Shown here: piece after piece, positions 1 to 6,825 of the stretch | How positions within the stretch are numbered: the stretch's first letter is position 1 | Layout: each line of letters starts with the position of its first letter | NCBI GenBank assembly: GCA_964562375.1 | Contig: CAZLSW010000077.1 | Location: forward strand, 1 to 14,280 | Reading direction: 5' to 3' | DNA: 14,280 bases | From: JAJPXC01 sp964562375 | GTDB lineage: Bacteria; Bacteroidota; Bacteroidia; Bacteroidales; Muribaculaceae | The notes under the pieces: generated by a model | Told to the model about the DNA's origin: nothing | Seen by the model: only the letters and a program-made list of their open reading frames with translations | Database searches by the model: none | Position numbers and translations under genes: made by a program

Positions 1-541
1 GTACTAACCACGCTCAAATGCCACCTGGTGAATAGTATTTATCCCGAACTGGGGTCTTTTGGGCGATATTTTCGCTTTCGTGGCGTCGATCTTGTTCAGT
101 ATCTACATCGTGTGGAGCCACAGGGCGTTGCGCAACGCCAATCCCTTGGGGACGCTGAAATGGGTGTTTACCGGCGCGGCTGTTCCTGCGCTGGTGATGG
201 GGCTTATCTGGGGCGTTGACCTCCCCGTGTTGCACGAGGGGTTGTTCTCAACGCCGATGCTGGTGCTGATTTTCGTGTGCGTATGCTCGACAACGCTGGG
301 CTATATCTTCTTTTATGCCGCGGTTAAATATCTGAAAGCTACCGTGGTGGCGGTATATGGCTACCTCAACCTAATCATCACGGCCATCGCCAGCTACATC
401 CTTGGCCAAGACCACTTCGAGTGGTGGCAGCTCATCAGCTTCCTTCTCATCGTCCTCTCCATCTACCTGATGGAGATCGCTGAGCACCGCACACCCGCCC
501 CGCAAGTTAGTAAGGCCCCTGGTAGTAGCACTGGTAAATAG
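1..541 (+). CDS. EamA/DMT-family membrane transporter, C-terminal part, with probable frameshift
   Basis: This is the C-terminal half of a drug/metabolite-transporter (EamA) protein; the N-terminal half lies outside the window. From 59 (TTG codon) the reading frame gives about five hydrophobic helices, a short loop with SHRALRNANPL, then GYIFFYAAVKYLKATVVAVYG and NLIITAIASYILGQ, which match the usual second EamA repeat (family knowledge). The frame in use from 59 is closed by a TGA at 29-31. The frame open from base 1 reads fluently to about 55 (HLVNSIYPELGSFG) and then becomes nonsense. Removing one base in the run-rich stretch 51-62 joins both frames into PELGSFGDIFAFVASILF. So either the gene is frameshifted or there is a homopolymer error. 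The substrate is unknown. The 3' end overlaps the convergent gene by 35 bp. I am confident of the family, less so of the gene's integrity. Confidence 0.75.
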
Positions 542-2165
542 GAATACGGTGGGGTGGCAGCGTGGCGAATTGGATCATCCCGATGGGGCTCGGCGTGGGT
601 TGGGGCACCGAGTAAACGTCGTTGCACACTTGGTTTGGACGCAAGATCCTGCGGAAGCGCTCTTTTATGGGAATATCTTTGTCAAAGAGGGCCAGTGGCT
701 GTAAATTAAAGATAACCGCACGACGACCCATCGAATCTGGATGGCATACCGCTTGCTCCATACCCTTGCGCCAATAATATGGCCCTTCACCCGGAATGCG
801 GTTAGCGGGGATGAAGAAATTGGCGCTATCAGCGATGGCATCAAACATCGATTGATCAACTTCGATAATCTCTTTTGTCCCGTGAGAATAGTATAGTGAA
901 ATTGTGCGGTGGCAATTGAAGCGACGTTTCATCCAAGGACGCGTCAACGAGTGACCAAACTCGCTATTGGGCAATATAAACAGCTCGTCGTCAGCCTCCA
1001 TGTAGCGTTGAATAGAGCGTTGCATCACCCGGTCGGCGTAATTTTGGTCATAGGCAGTGCAACCGAAATGAATTCCCAGAAGTAGAAGCATCAATGTGCA
1101 ACCGCGGGTTGCCCAAGGGGACTGTGCCTTATAAGGTTGCCAATCAAAGTATAAGCTAATCAAAAGGGTTAAACCGAAGGCGTTAACAAAAAGGAAACTT
1201 TGAGTATAGGAGTGTATAAATAGGATGAACACCCAAGCCAATACACACAATACCACTCCCCATGCCTTATCGCGCAACCACTCCATTGCCTTCTCCCGGT
1301 TTCGTAGGAAATAGATCGCCCAAGAGGCAACCAGCAATAATTCAATCCAGGTGCAAATAAAGCTTTCAAACACGTTCAAATCATCAGGAAAAGCATATCT
1401 AAATCGACTAAAATTGCCCGGCGAAAAGACCTGTGCCGCGGCCCCCGCCAAAAATCCCCAAACGAGCCAAGCGCATGCGCGGCGCGGAAAGCGTCGATGA
1501 CATATATACCATAATACAATCGTGGCGCTGAGAGGCACTATAATAGCCTCATGGGTCCACCCCATTATGAAAGCCAAGATGAAGGTGGGCACTCCAATCC
1601 AAAAAGGGTAGCGTTTTACGTTGTCCCGAAGCCGTTCCCACCATATCCATAGGATGAGTGCGAAAAACAGCGGCCAAAGATAATTCACGCTGTAATTGAT
1701 CGAGGAAAATACCGTGGGCCAGAACGGCATCCCTATAAATCCTATCCACAGCATTATCCATACCCATAGATGCCTCCAAGGGTGATGATTAGTGGCTATG
1801 TAAGCCATTAGGAACAGGGCGGCTCCAAACACCAAAGCGTTCAGAACAAAAAAGATACTCATTGGCCAAACCCCAGAGAATGTTTGCTCGATAAAATGAG
1901 GGACATATCTTCCACTCCAAATCACGTAAAGGTGACTCATCGACTCAAAGACATCGGCAAACGACTGTATACGTGGCGGATCAAAGGGTATCGTATAAGA
2001 ATGACACGACTGTTCGAGTCGGGCAAGATTAAAGCTATAGATTACTTCATCACTATGCAGCAATCGATCCTTGCTGTATACCCACATCGACACTGTCACC
2101 ATTGTGAGAAACATGCCGATTATCAACTGGTTGCGGGTAATACGGGAGGAAAGGGATAGGGTCAT
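507..2165 (-). CDS. Polytopic membrane protein, DUF6056/GT-C-like, unknown function
   Basis: The 552-residue product has a first membrane helix at about residues 13-30. An acidic pair (HSDE, D39/E40) follows at the start of the first outer loop, and SGRYVPHFIEQTF comes later in the same loop. About nine to ten more hydrophobic helices run to about residue 375, and a mostly soluble C-terminal portion of about 170 residues follows. An acidic pair just after helix 1 is typical of GT-C-fold membrane glycosyltransferases, and the overall layout resembles DUF6056 proteins of Bacteroidales. This is pattern recognition, not a search result. Its start codon overlaps the luxS stop in an ATGA (2162-2165), so it is probably translationally coupled to luxS as the last gene of the operon. 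Its base composition is visibly more AT-rich than that of luxS and mtnN, which suggests a more recent arrival. A lipid-linked sugar transferase is possible; no substrate can be read from the sequence. Confidence 0.8.
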   Translation of the reverse strand: MTLSLSSRITRNQLIIGMFLTMVTVSMWVYSKDRLLHSDEVIYSFNLARLEQSCHSYTIPFDPPRIQSFADVFESMSHLYVIWSGRYVPHFIEQTFSGVWPMSIFFVLNALVFGAALFLMAYIATNHHPWRHLWVWIMLWIGFIGMPFWPTVFSSINYSVNYLWPLFFALILWIWWERLRDNVKRYPFWIGVPTFILAFIMGWTHEAIIVPLSATIVLWYICHRRFPRRACAWLVWGFLAGAAAQVFSPGNFSRFRYAFPDDLNVFESFICTWIELLLVASWAIYFLRNREKAMEWLRDKAWGVVLCVLAWVFILFIHSYTQSFLFVNAFGLTLLISLYFDWQPYKAQSPWATRGCTLMLLLLGIHFGCTAYDQNYADRVMQRSIQRYMEADDELFILPNSEFGHSLTRPWMKRRFNCHRTISLYYSHGTKEIIEVDQSMFDAIADSANFFIPANRIPGEGPYYWRKGMEQAVCHPDSMGRRAVIFNLQPLALFDKDIPIKERFRRILRPNQVCNDVYSVPQPTPSPIGMIQFATLPPHRIPIYQCYYQGPY

Positions 2166-2647
2166 TCGGTGGGGTAGTGGAGGTTGGTGGGGGTGGGGTG
2201 GAGTAGGGTGGAGGTGAAGTAGGCGAGGGCCTCGGCGCGGGCGCTGGGGAGGTCCATGAAGGTGTAGTTGCCGCAGTCGCGGGGGGTGGCTCCGGGGATT
2301 TCACCCTCGTAATCGGCGATGAATTGGAAGGTTTCGCGCATCAGCGGGAGGATGTCCTCGCTGGAGTATTCACCCGCTACGACGAGATAGTTGCCGGTAA
2401 GACAACCCATTGGGCCCCAATAAATTATACGGGATTTCCACTCGGGGTGATTGCGTAGGAACGTAGCCGCGAGGTGCTCGATGGTGTGGATGGCGGGGCC
2501 GGTGAGGGCCGGCTCGCGGTTGGGTTGCTTCATGCGTATGTCGAAGGTGGTGATGACATCGCCCGAGGGGGTGACGTCGCGGCGCGACACGTAAATACCG
2601 CGCTGCAGGAGCAGATGGTTGACCTGAAAACTGGCTATCTTTTCCAT
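2162..2647 (-). CDS. luxS: S-ribosylhomocysteine lyase LuxS
   Basis: LuxS cleaves S-ribosylhomocysteine to homocysteine and DPD, the precursor of autoinducer-2, in the cytoplasm. The 161-residue length is typical. The metal-binding HTIEH motif (H54, E57, H58) is present, the catalytic cysteine is C82 in GPMGCLTGNY, and the third metal ligand is C125 in RDCGNY. The C-terminal HPTPTNLHYP is rich in proline and threonine and is encoded by the very G-rich plus-strand stretch at 2171-2208. The ATG overlaps the last base of the mtnN stop codon, so the enzyme is made together with the nucleosidase that supplies its substrate. The downstream membrane-protein gene starts inside its stop codon. Whether AI-2 signals here or is only a by-product of methyl-cycle detoxification cannot be told; no AI-2 receptor is visible. 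Confidence 0.97.
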   Translation of the reverse strand: MEKIASFQVNHLLLQRGIYVSRRDVTPSGDVITTFDIRMKQPNREPALTGPAIHTIEHLAATFLRNHPEWKSRIIYWGPMGCLTGNYLVVAGEYSSEDILPLMRETFQFIADYEGEIPGATPRDCGNYTFMDLPSARAEALAYFTSTLLHPTPTNLHYPTE

Positions 2648-3327
2648 TAAATGCTGCGCAACAGGGTGTTAAGGATTTCGAAGGTGTGGCGTGGAGCCAA
2701 GTCCCAGAAGTTTTCGTATTGGGAGATGTTGTCGGCGTGTCCCGGGGTGTCGCTGATTACGCGCACCGAGAGGAATGGCACGCTCTTCAATGCGCACACA
2801 TGGGCGATAGCGGCGCTCTCCATGTCGACGGCCATCACGTCGGGGTGAATTTCCTTGATGCGCTCCAGCTCCATAACAGTGCTCACAAAAATGTCGCCCG
2901 AGGCGATAAGTCCGCGCTTGACGTGCTCCGACGGTTGCAGGCACTCAAGGGATAGTAGGTCGGCGGGAGCTTCGAAGTAACGTGGCTGCCCTTGGATTTC
3001 GCCCCATTGGGTGCCAGGACCGCAATAGGTGTCGTGATATGCAACTCGCTCGCCCACAACCACATCGAGGATGTCGGCACCACCGTCGGCACCGCCAGCC
3101 ACGCCCGTGTTGATTACCAGCGCCGGGTGGAAATTCTCAATGAGCGTGAGGGCACCCACGGCGGCGTTCACCTTGCCGATGCCCGATTGCATTGCCACAA
3201 TCTGGTGGCCGGCGATGTCGCCCAGATGGAACGTCACGTCGTTGATTGTCACCTCGCGCGGCTCTTCAAGAAGCCCGAGCAGGAGCTGAAGCTCCTTGCT
3301 CATGGCGACTATAATTCCGAATGTCAT
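2647..3327 (-). CDS. mtnN: 5'-methylthioadenosine/S-adenosylhomocysteine nucleosidase
   Basis: This enzyme (also called Pfs) removes adenine from S-adenosylhomocysteine and methylthioadenosine; its product from the former is the LuxS substrate. I start it at the ATG 3325-3327, giving 226 residues beginning MTFGIIVAMSKE, because this aligns the catalytic Glu at position 12 as in well-studied homologues. It also puts the start 4 bp after the stop of the upstream DUF1015 gene. A start at 3381 would add 18 residues that overlap that gene without any family support. Other key residues are E170 in the VDMES motif and D193 in the VISD motif, with the NTGVAGG loop near residues 73-79. The stop codon shares one base with the luxS start (TAATG). 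The pair mtnN-luxS is a complete SAH recycling unit. Confidence 0.96.
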   Translation of the reverse strand: MTFGIIVAMSKELQLLLGLLEEPREVTINDVTFHLGDIAGHQIVAMQSGIGKVNAAVGALTLIENFHPALVINTGVAGGADGGADILDVVVGERVAYHDTYCGPGTQWGEIQGQPRYFEAPADLLSLECLQPSEHVKRGLIASGDIFVSTVMELERIKEIHPDVMAVDMESAAIAHVCALKSVPFLSVRVISDTPGHADNISQYENFWDLAPRHTFEILNTLLRSI

Positions 3328-3331
3328 AGAG

Positions 3332-4579
3332 TTACGATTCAAGCTTGTGAATGACGAGGCCCGAGCGCAACTTGGGTTCAAACCAAGTGGTCTTGGGGGG
3401 CATGATGTTGCCCGTGTCGGCGATGTTAATCAGCTGGTCCATCGACACGGGGTAGAGGGCGAGTGCCATGGCCATTTCGCCCGAATCGACACGGCGTTTC
3501 AGCTCCTCGAGGCCGCGGATACCGCCCACGAAGTCGATACGCTTGTCCGAGCGTAAGTCGGTGATACCCAGGATGTCGCGAAGGATGAGGTCGGAGGAGA
3601 TGGTAACGTCGAGCACGCCGATGGGGTCGTTGTCGTCGTAGGTTCCTTCTTTGGCCGTGAGCGAGTACCATTGGCCGTCGAGATAGAGCGAGAAGTTGTG
3701 CAGGTGCTCGGGATGGTAGATTTCGGTGCCTTTAGGCTCCACGGTGAAGTGTTCCTTAATCTTGTCGAGGAACTCGGTTGGGGTCAGGCCGTTGAGGTCT
3801 TTTACCACGCGGTTGTAGTCGATAATCTTGAGGTGGGATGCGGGGAAAGCCACGGCGAGGAAGTAGTTGTACTCCTCGTCGCCGCGATGGTTGGGGTTGG
3901 CCTTGGCCTTTTCGGCGCCAACGAGGGCTGCGGCCGCCGTACGATGGTGACCGTCAGCGATATACAGATAGGGAATCTTGGCAAATTCCTCGGTGATTTT
4001 GGCGATTGTGGCGTCGTCATCGATTACCCAGAAATGATGGCCAAAGCCGTCGGGTGCGGTGAAATCGTATTCCGGCTCGCCCTTGGTGACGTCGCGGATG
4101 ATTTGCTCCAAAGCGGCGTTGTCGGGGAAAGCGAAGAACACCGGCTCGATGTTGGCGTCGTTGACACGCACGTGCTTCATGCGGTCCTCCTCCTTGTCGC
4201 GACGAGTGAGCTCATGCTTTTTGATGCGTTGCTCCATATAGTCGTCGACGTTGGCGGCGATTACGATGCCGTATTGAGTGCGGCCGTCCATCGTCTGGGC
4301 GTAGATGTAGTAATGCTCTTTGTCGTCCTGCACGAGCCAGCCCTTGTCTTGGAAGGCGTGGAAATTCTCTACAGCCTTGTCGTAGACTCGTGGATCGTGC
4401 TCGTCGGTGCCCACGGGGAAGTCGATTTCGGGCTTGATGATGTGGTACAGGCTTTTAGGGTTACCGGCGGCCTCGGCGCGGGCTTCGTCGGAGTTGAGCA
4501 CGTCATATGGGCGGGAGGCCACCTCGGTGACCATCTCGCGGGGCGGACGCACGCCTCGGAAAGGTTTAACTTTTGCCAT
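3332..4579 (-). CDS. DUF1015 family protein
   Basis: The 415-residue soluble protein belongs to the DUF1015 family. Visible family marks are the N-terminal KPFRGVRPP, the HELTRRDKEEDR stretch (about residues 122-133), the invariant-looking IADGHHRTAAA (207-217), and a C-terminal PPKTTWFEPKLRSGLVIH. The length matches Bacteroidota members. The biochemical function is not firmly assigned; the DGHHR motif suggests a catalytic or ligand-binding site. As I recall, these genes often sit beside serA/serC in Bacteroidetes, but here the neighbours are mtnN and luxS, 4 bp downstream. It is the first gene of the minus-strand operon. The start follows a four-copy heptamer repeat (4593-4620) with no clear Shine-Dalgarno sequence. 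Confidence 0.92.
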   Translation of the reverse strand: MAKVKPFRGVRPPREMVTEVASRPYDVLNSDEARAEAAGNPKSLYHIIKPEIDFPVGTDEHDPRVYDKAVENFHAFQDKGWLVQDDKEHYYIYAQTMDGRTQYGIVIAANVDDYMEQRIKKHELTRRDKEEDRMKHVRVNDANIEPVFFAFPDNAALEQIIRDVTKGEPEYDFTAPDGFGHHFWVIDDDATIAKITEEFAKIPYLYIADGHHRTAAAALVGAEKAKANPNHRGDEEYNYFLAVAFPASHLKIIDYNRVVKDLNGLTPTEFLDKIKEHFTVEPKGTEIYHPEHLHNFSLYLDGQWYSLTAKEGTYDDNDPIGVLDVTISSDLILRDILGITDLRSDKRIDFVGGIRGLEELKRRVDSGEMAMALALYPVSMDQLINIADTGNIMPPKTTWFEPKLRSGLVIHKLES

Positions 4580-4592
4580 GGTTATCGATTAT

Positions 4593-4620
4593 TTAATGGT
4601 TAATGGTTAATGGTTAATGG
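4593..4620 (-). repeat. Four perfect copies of a 7-bp tandem repeat upstream of the DUF1015 start
   Basis: On the plus strand TTAATGG is repeated four times without change. In the reading direction of the downstream gene this is CCATTAA times four, ending 13 bp before its ATG. Degenerate heptamers continue to about 4700: TTAACTT at 4667-4673, 4680-4686 and 4687-4693, then TTAATTT at 4694-4700. Copy-number slippage would change the leader length in 7-bp steps. Confidence 0.95.
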
Positions 4621-4717
4621 CCTATCCTTTAAAGCTTTACTCCATTAATCATTTAACCTTATACCTTTAACTTAAAATTTTAACTTTTAACTTTTAATTT
4701 AAGTTTCGCTTGTGGTT

Positions 4718-4753
4718 AGAGAAATCACTAATTAACACTAATTTTCACTAATT
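4718..4753 (+). repeat. Left arm of imperfect inverted repeat
   Basis: This arm pairs with 4897-4932. Reverse-complementing it and comparing base by base gives 29 of 36 matches, with the core ATTAGTGTTAATT fully conserved. The two arms are separated by 143 bp. Confidence 0.9.
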
Positions 4754-4896
4754 CAGGGCTTTAACTTGTATTTTAATCATAAATTAAGCTTTGCTGCGCA
4801 AAAAATTAACACGAATTTCGATACTAAACTCCTACCGGGATTAGTGTAAATTAAAGAGCGTAAGCTCTCTAAAATTTATTGGATTTCAAGTTAACT

Positions 4897-4932
4897 CATT
4901 GGTGCCCATTAGTGTTAATTCGTGGTTTCTCT
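4897..4932 (-). repeat. Right arm of imperfect inverted repeat
   Basis: This is the partner of 4718-4753. In minus orientation it begins AGAGAAACCACGAATTAACA, which also resembles the start of the imperfect palindrome at 11159-11222 (AACCACGGAAGAACAC). The two may be members of one dispersed intergenic repeat family. Confidence 0.9.
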
Positions 4933-4965
4933 GGCCTGAGAAAGTTGAACTTTTAACTTACAACT

Positions 4966-6240
4966 TTATCTCAGGATTGTTTGCTCGCGGTCGGGGCCGA
5001 TGGAGACGATAGCGATAGGCACGCCGAGCTTGCACTCAAGGAACGCCAGGTAGTCGCTAAACTCCTGTGGGAACTCCTTCTCGGCTCGCATCTTGGTCAT
5101 GTCGGTCTTCCATCCGGGAAGCTCCTCATAAACGGGTTTGATTGAAGCCTCGTCGTCGATAGAGTAGGGGAAGCGGTCGGTTACCTTGCCGTTGATTTCG
5201 TAGCCCACGCAGGCCTTGATTGTGTCGAAGTCGTCGAGCACGTCGCTCTTCATCATGATAAGCTTGGTGACGCCGTTGATCATAATAGCGTAGCGGAGGG
5301 CCACAAGGTCGATCCAGCCGCAACGACGCTCGCGACCGGTGACGGCGCCGTATTCGTGGCCGAGGTCGCGGATGCGCTTGCCCGTCTCGTCGTGGAGCTC
5401 GGTGGGGAACGGCCCTGAGCCGACGCGGGTGCAATAGGCCTTGAAGATGCCGAAGACATCGCCGATACGGTTGGGAGCCACGCCAAGACCCGAGCAGGCA
5501 CCGGCGCAGACCGTGTTGCTTGAGGTGACGAACGGGTAGGAACCGAAATCGACATCGAGCATCGTGCCCTGGGCACCCTCGCAAAGCACGCTCTTGCCCT
5601 GTTGCAGGAGGTCGTTGATGAGCCACTCCGAGTCGACGATCTCGTAACCGCGAATGTAGTCGATGGCTTCCATGAATTTGGCCTCGGCTTCTTTGAGTGC
5701 TTGCATGTCGGCGGGATCGCCCATCTGCTCAAGTTGGCGCAGGTGACGGTCGCGAGCGGCCGTGTAACGGGTATCGAAATCGAGGTCGATGTCGCCCAGT
5801 CGCAGGCCGTTGCGGCTCACTTTGTCGGTGTAGGTAGGCCCGATACCCTTTCCGGTGGTGCCAATTTTGGCACCGCCTTTTGCGCGCTCGTTGGCGGCGT
5901 CGAGAAGGCGGTGGGTGGGCAGAATCAGGTGAGCCTTGCGGGATATTTTGAGCACCTTTTTGAGGTCGACACCGCTGGCCTCGAGGGCGCGTGCCTCCTC
6001 GGCGAACAGCACGGGGTCGAGCACGACGCCGTTGCCGATGATATTGATTTGGCCGTGTTGGAAAATTCCCGAGGGGATTGAGCGGAGCACATATTTTTTG
6101 CCCTCAAACTCAAGAGTGTGGCCAGCGTTGGGTCCGCCTTGGAAACGGGCTACAGCGTCGTAACGGGGAGTGAGTACGTCCACTACCTTCCCTTTACCCT
6201 CGTCGCCCCATTGGAGGCCTAAAAGCACGTCTACTTTCAT
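4966..6240 (-). CDS. purA: Adenylosuccinate synthetase
   Basis: PurA makes adenylosuccinate from IMP and aspartate using GTP, the first committed step from IMP to AMP, in the cytoplasm. The 424-residue length is typical. The N-terminal GLQWGDEGKGK (residues 8-18) carries the nucleotide-binding loop and the catalytic Asp13; GGPNAGHT supplies His41; IGTTGKGIGPTY (126-137) and the SGLGVAPNRIGDVFGIFKAY region are all intact. The MMKSDVLD stretch replaces the more usual TKLDVLD guanine-recognition motif but keeps lysine and aspartate. The ATG at 6238-6240 fits the family N-terminus. It lies 31 bp downstream of the Fur-like gene on the same strand, so the two are probably co-transcribed. This links a purine gene to whatever that regulator senses. 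Confidence 0.97.
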   Translation of the reverse strand: MKVDVLLGLQWGDEGKGKVVDVLTPRYDAVARFQGGPNAGHTLEFEGKKYVLRSIPSGIFQHGQINIIGNGVVLDPVLFAEEARALEASGVDLKKVLKISRKAHLILPTHRLLDAANERAKGGAKIGTTGKGIGPTYTDKVSRNGLRLGDIDLDFDTRYTAARDRHLRQLEQMGDPADMQALKEAEAKFMEAIDYIRGYEIVDSEWLINDLLQQGKSVLCEGAQGTMLDVDFGSYPFVTSSNTVCAGACSGLGVAPNRIGDVFGIFKAYCTRVGSGPFPTELHDETGKRIRDLGHEYGAVTGRERRCGWIDLVALRYAIMINGVTKLIMMKSDVLDDFDTIKACVGYEINGKVTDRFPYSIDDEASIKPVYEELPGWKTDMTKMRAEKEFPQEFSDYLAFLECKLGVPIAIVSIGPDREQTILR

Positions 6241-6271
6241 AATTTGCTGAAAATACGATTATTATATCTTG

Positions 6272-6754
6272 TTAAACGTTTTGGTTCTTGTTTTTGCGCT
6301 GCTTGCGGTAGCAGCTGTTGCATATGCCGTATACATGAAGAGTGTAACAGGCTGGATGGAAGGCTCCGAAATCCTGACGGCGGAGCAAGCGGGCCACGTG
6401 GGTGTCCTTAATCTCACGGATACGCCCGCAGATGTTGCACACGAGCTGGAAGCGACCCGAGCTGGGGGAATGTCGCACCACCTTCTCGTAGGTAACTTTT
6501 GCGGAGGAGAACTGGTGACGTTTCACCACCGAGGCCTTGAGCATCAACGACAAGGCGTTGTACACCGTTGCCAGGCTCACGCGGTGGCCGTCCTTCTCCA
6601 TCAGCTCCATAAGGTCGGCCGGGGTGAAGTGACCCTCTTGACGATCGATCACGCGCACAAGCTCTCGGCGCTCCGGGGTGAAGCGCATGCGATGCTGTGC
6701 GAGGTAGTGCCCCAGGGTCTCCTCGACTTGCGATATTGTGGCGGTCTCGCTCAT
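6272..6754 (-). CDS. Fur-family transcriptional regulator with degenerate sensing site
   Basis: The 160-residue protein has the Fur layout: an N-terminal winged helix (RMRFTPERRELVRVI, then HRVSLATVYNALSLML as the recognition region near residues 57-72) and a C-terminal dimerisation domain. Two CxxC pairs (C106/C109 and C145/C148) form the structural zinc site. The His-rich segment before the first CxxC, HHHDH in E. coli Fur, is replaced here by GRFQ (about residues 100-103). The late regulatory histidine in the NHSLYLYG motif is a cysteine (C136). H42 and E90 of the canonical sensing site remain. It may therefore bind DNA without classical iron sensing, or sense something else. It precedes purA by 31 bp and is divergent from the penicillin-binding protein gene, with a 71-bp spacer that contains an inverted repeat suited to autoregulation. 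The family call is firm; fur versus perR versus a separate clade is open. Confidence 0.92.
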   Translation of the reverse strand: MSETATISQVEETLGHYLAQHRMRFTPERRELVRVIDRQEGHFTPADLMELMEKDGHRVSLATVYNALSLMLKASVVKRHQFSSAKVTYEKVVRHSPSSGRFQLVCNICGRIREIKDTHVARLLRRQDFGAFHPACYTLHVYGICNSCYRKQRKNKNQNV

Positions 6755-6763
6755 AATCCGCTA

Positions 6764-6771
6764 CAAATTTA
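6764..6771 (-). promoter_or_regulatory. Possible -7 element for the Fur-like gene
   Basis: Read on the minus strand this is TAAATTTG, a match to the Bacteroidota -7 consensus TAnnTTTG. It lies only 9 bp before the start codon, so the leader would be very short. No -33 TTTG is found at the usual distance, so support is weak. Confidence 0.3.
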
Positions 6772-6800
6772 CGCAAAATCGCAGAATTTTCGTAATTTTG
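6768..6800 (+). promoter_or_regulatory. Possible promoter of the penicillin-binding protein gene
   Basis: TAATTTTG (6793-6800) matches the TAnnTTTG -7 consensus. TTTA at 6768-6771 is a three-of-four -33 element with a 21-bp spacer. Transcription would start near 6806, giving a leader of about 20 nt that still contains the GAGG at 6812-6815. Confidence 0.4.
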
Positions 6801-6802
6801 CG
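6772..6802. promoter_or_regulatory. Inverted repeat in the divergent spacer, candidate operator
   Basis: CGCAAAAT (6772-6779) and its exact reverse complement ATTTTGCG (6795-6802) are separated by 15 bp, so their centres lie 23 bp apart, about two helical turns. The repeat sits between the Fur-like gene and the penicillin-binding protein gene and overlaps the predicted -7 box of the latter. Autoregulation by the Fur-like protein is an inference. Confidence 0.45.
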
Positions 6803-6825
6803 AAATTAAAGTGAGGATATCAATT

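Larger units (their letters stand above)
4580..4965. other. AT-rich spacer between purA and the DUF1015 gene
   Basis: No protein gene is seen here. The spacer holds the leader and presumably the promoter of the DUF1015-mtnN-luxS operon, the 3' flank of purA, a perfect heptamer array (4593-4620) continued by degenerate heptamers to about 4700, an imperfect inverted repeat with 36-bp arms (4718-4753 and 4897-4932), and a small stem AGAGC/GCTCT around 4854-4867. The base composition is far more AT-rich than the flanking genes. I could not pick out one convincing TAnnTTTG promoter for the operon. Confidence 0.8.

Noticed and set aside
3328..3381. N-terminal extension of mtnN to the start at 3381
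   Set aside because: It would overlap the DUF1015 gene by 50 bp and shift the catalytic Glu away from position 12. The ATG at 3325-3327 fits the family.
3671..4603. 310-codon plus-strand ORF opposite the DUF1015 gene
   Set aside because: It is a shadow of the real gene: Val/Leu/Gly-rich translation typical of antisense of a GC-rich reading frame, with no family resemblance.
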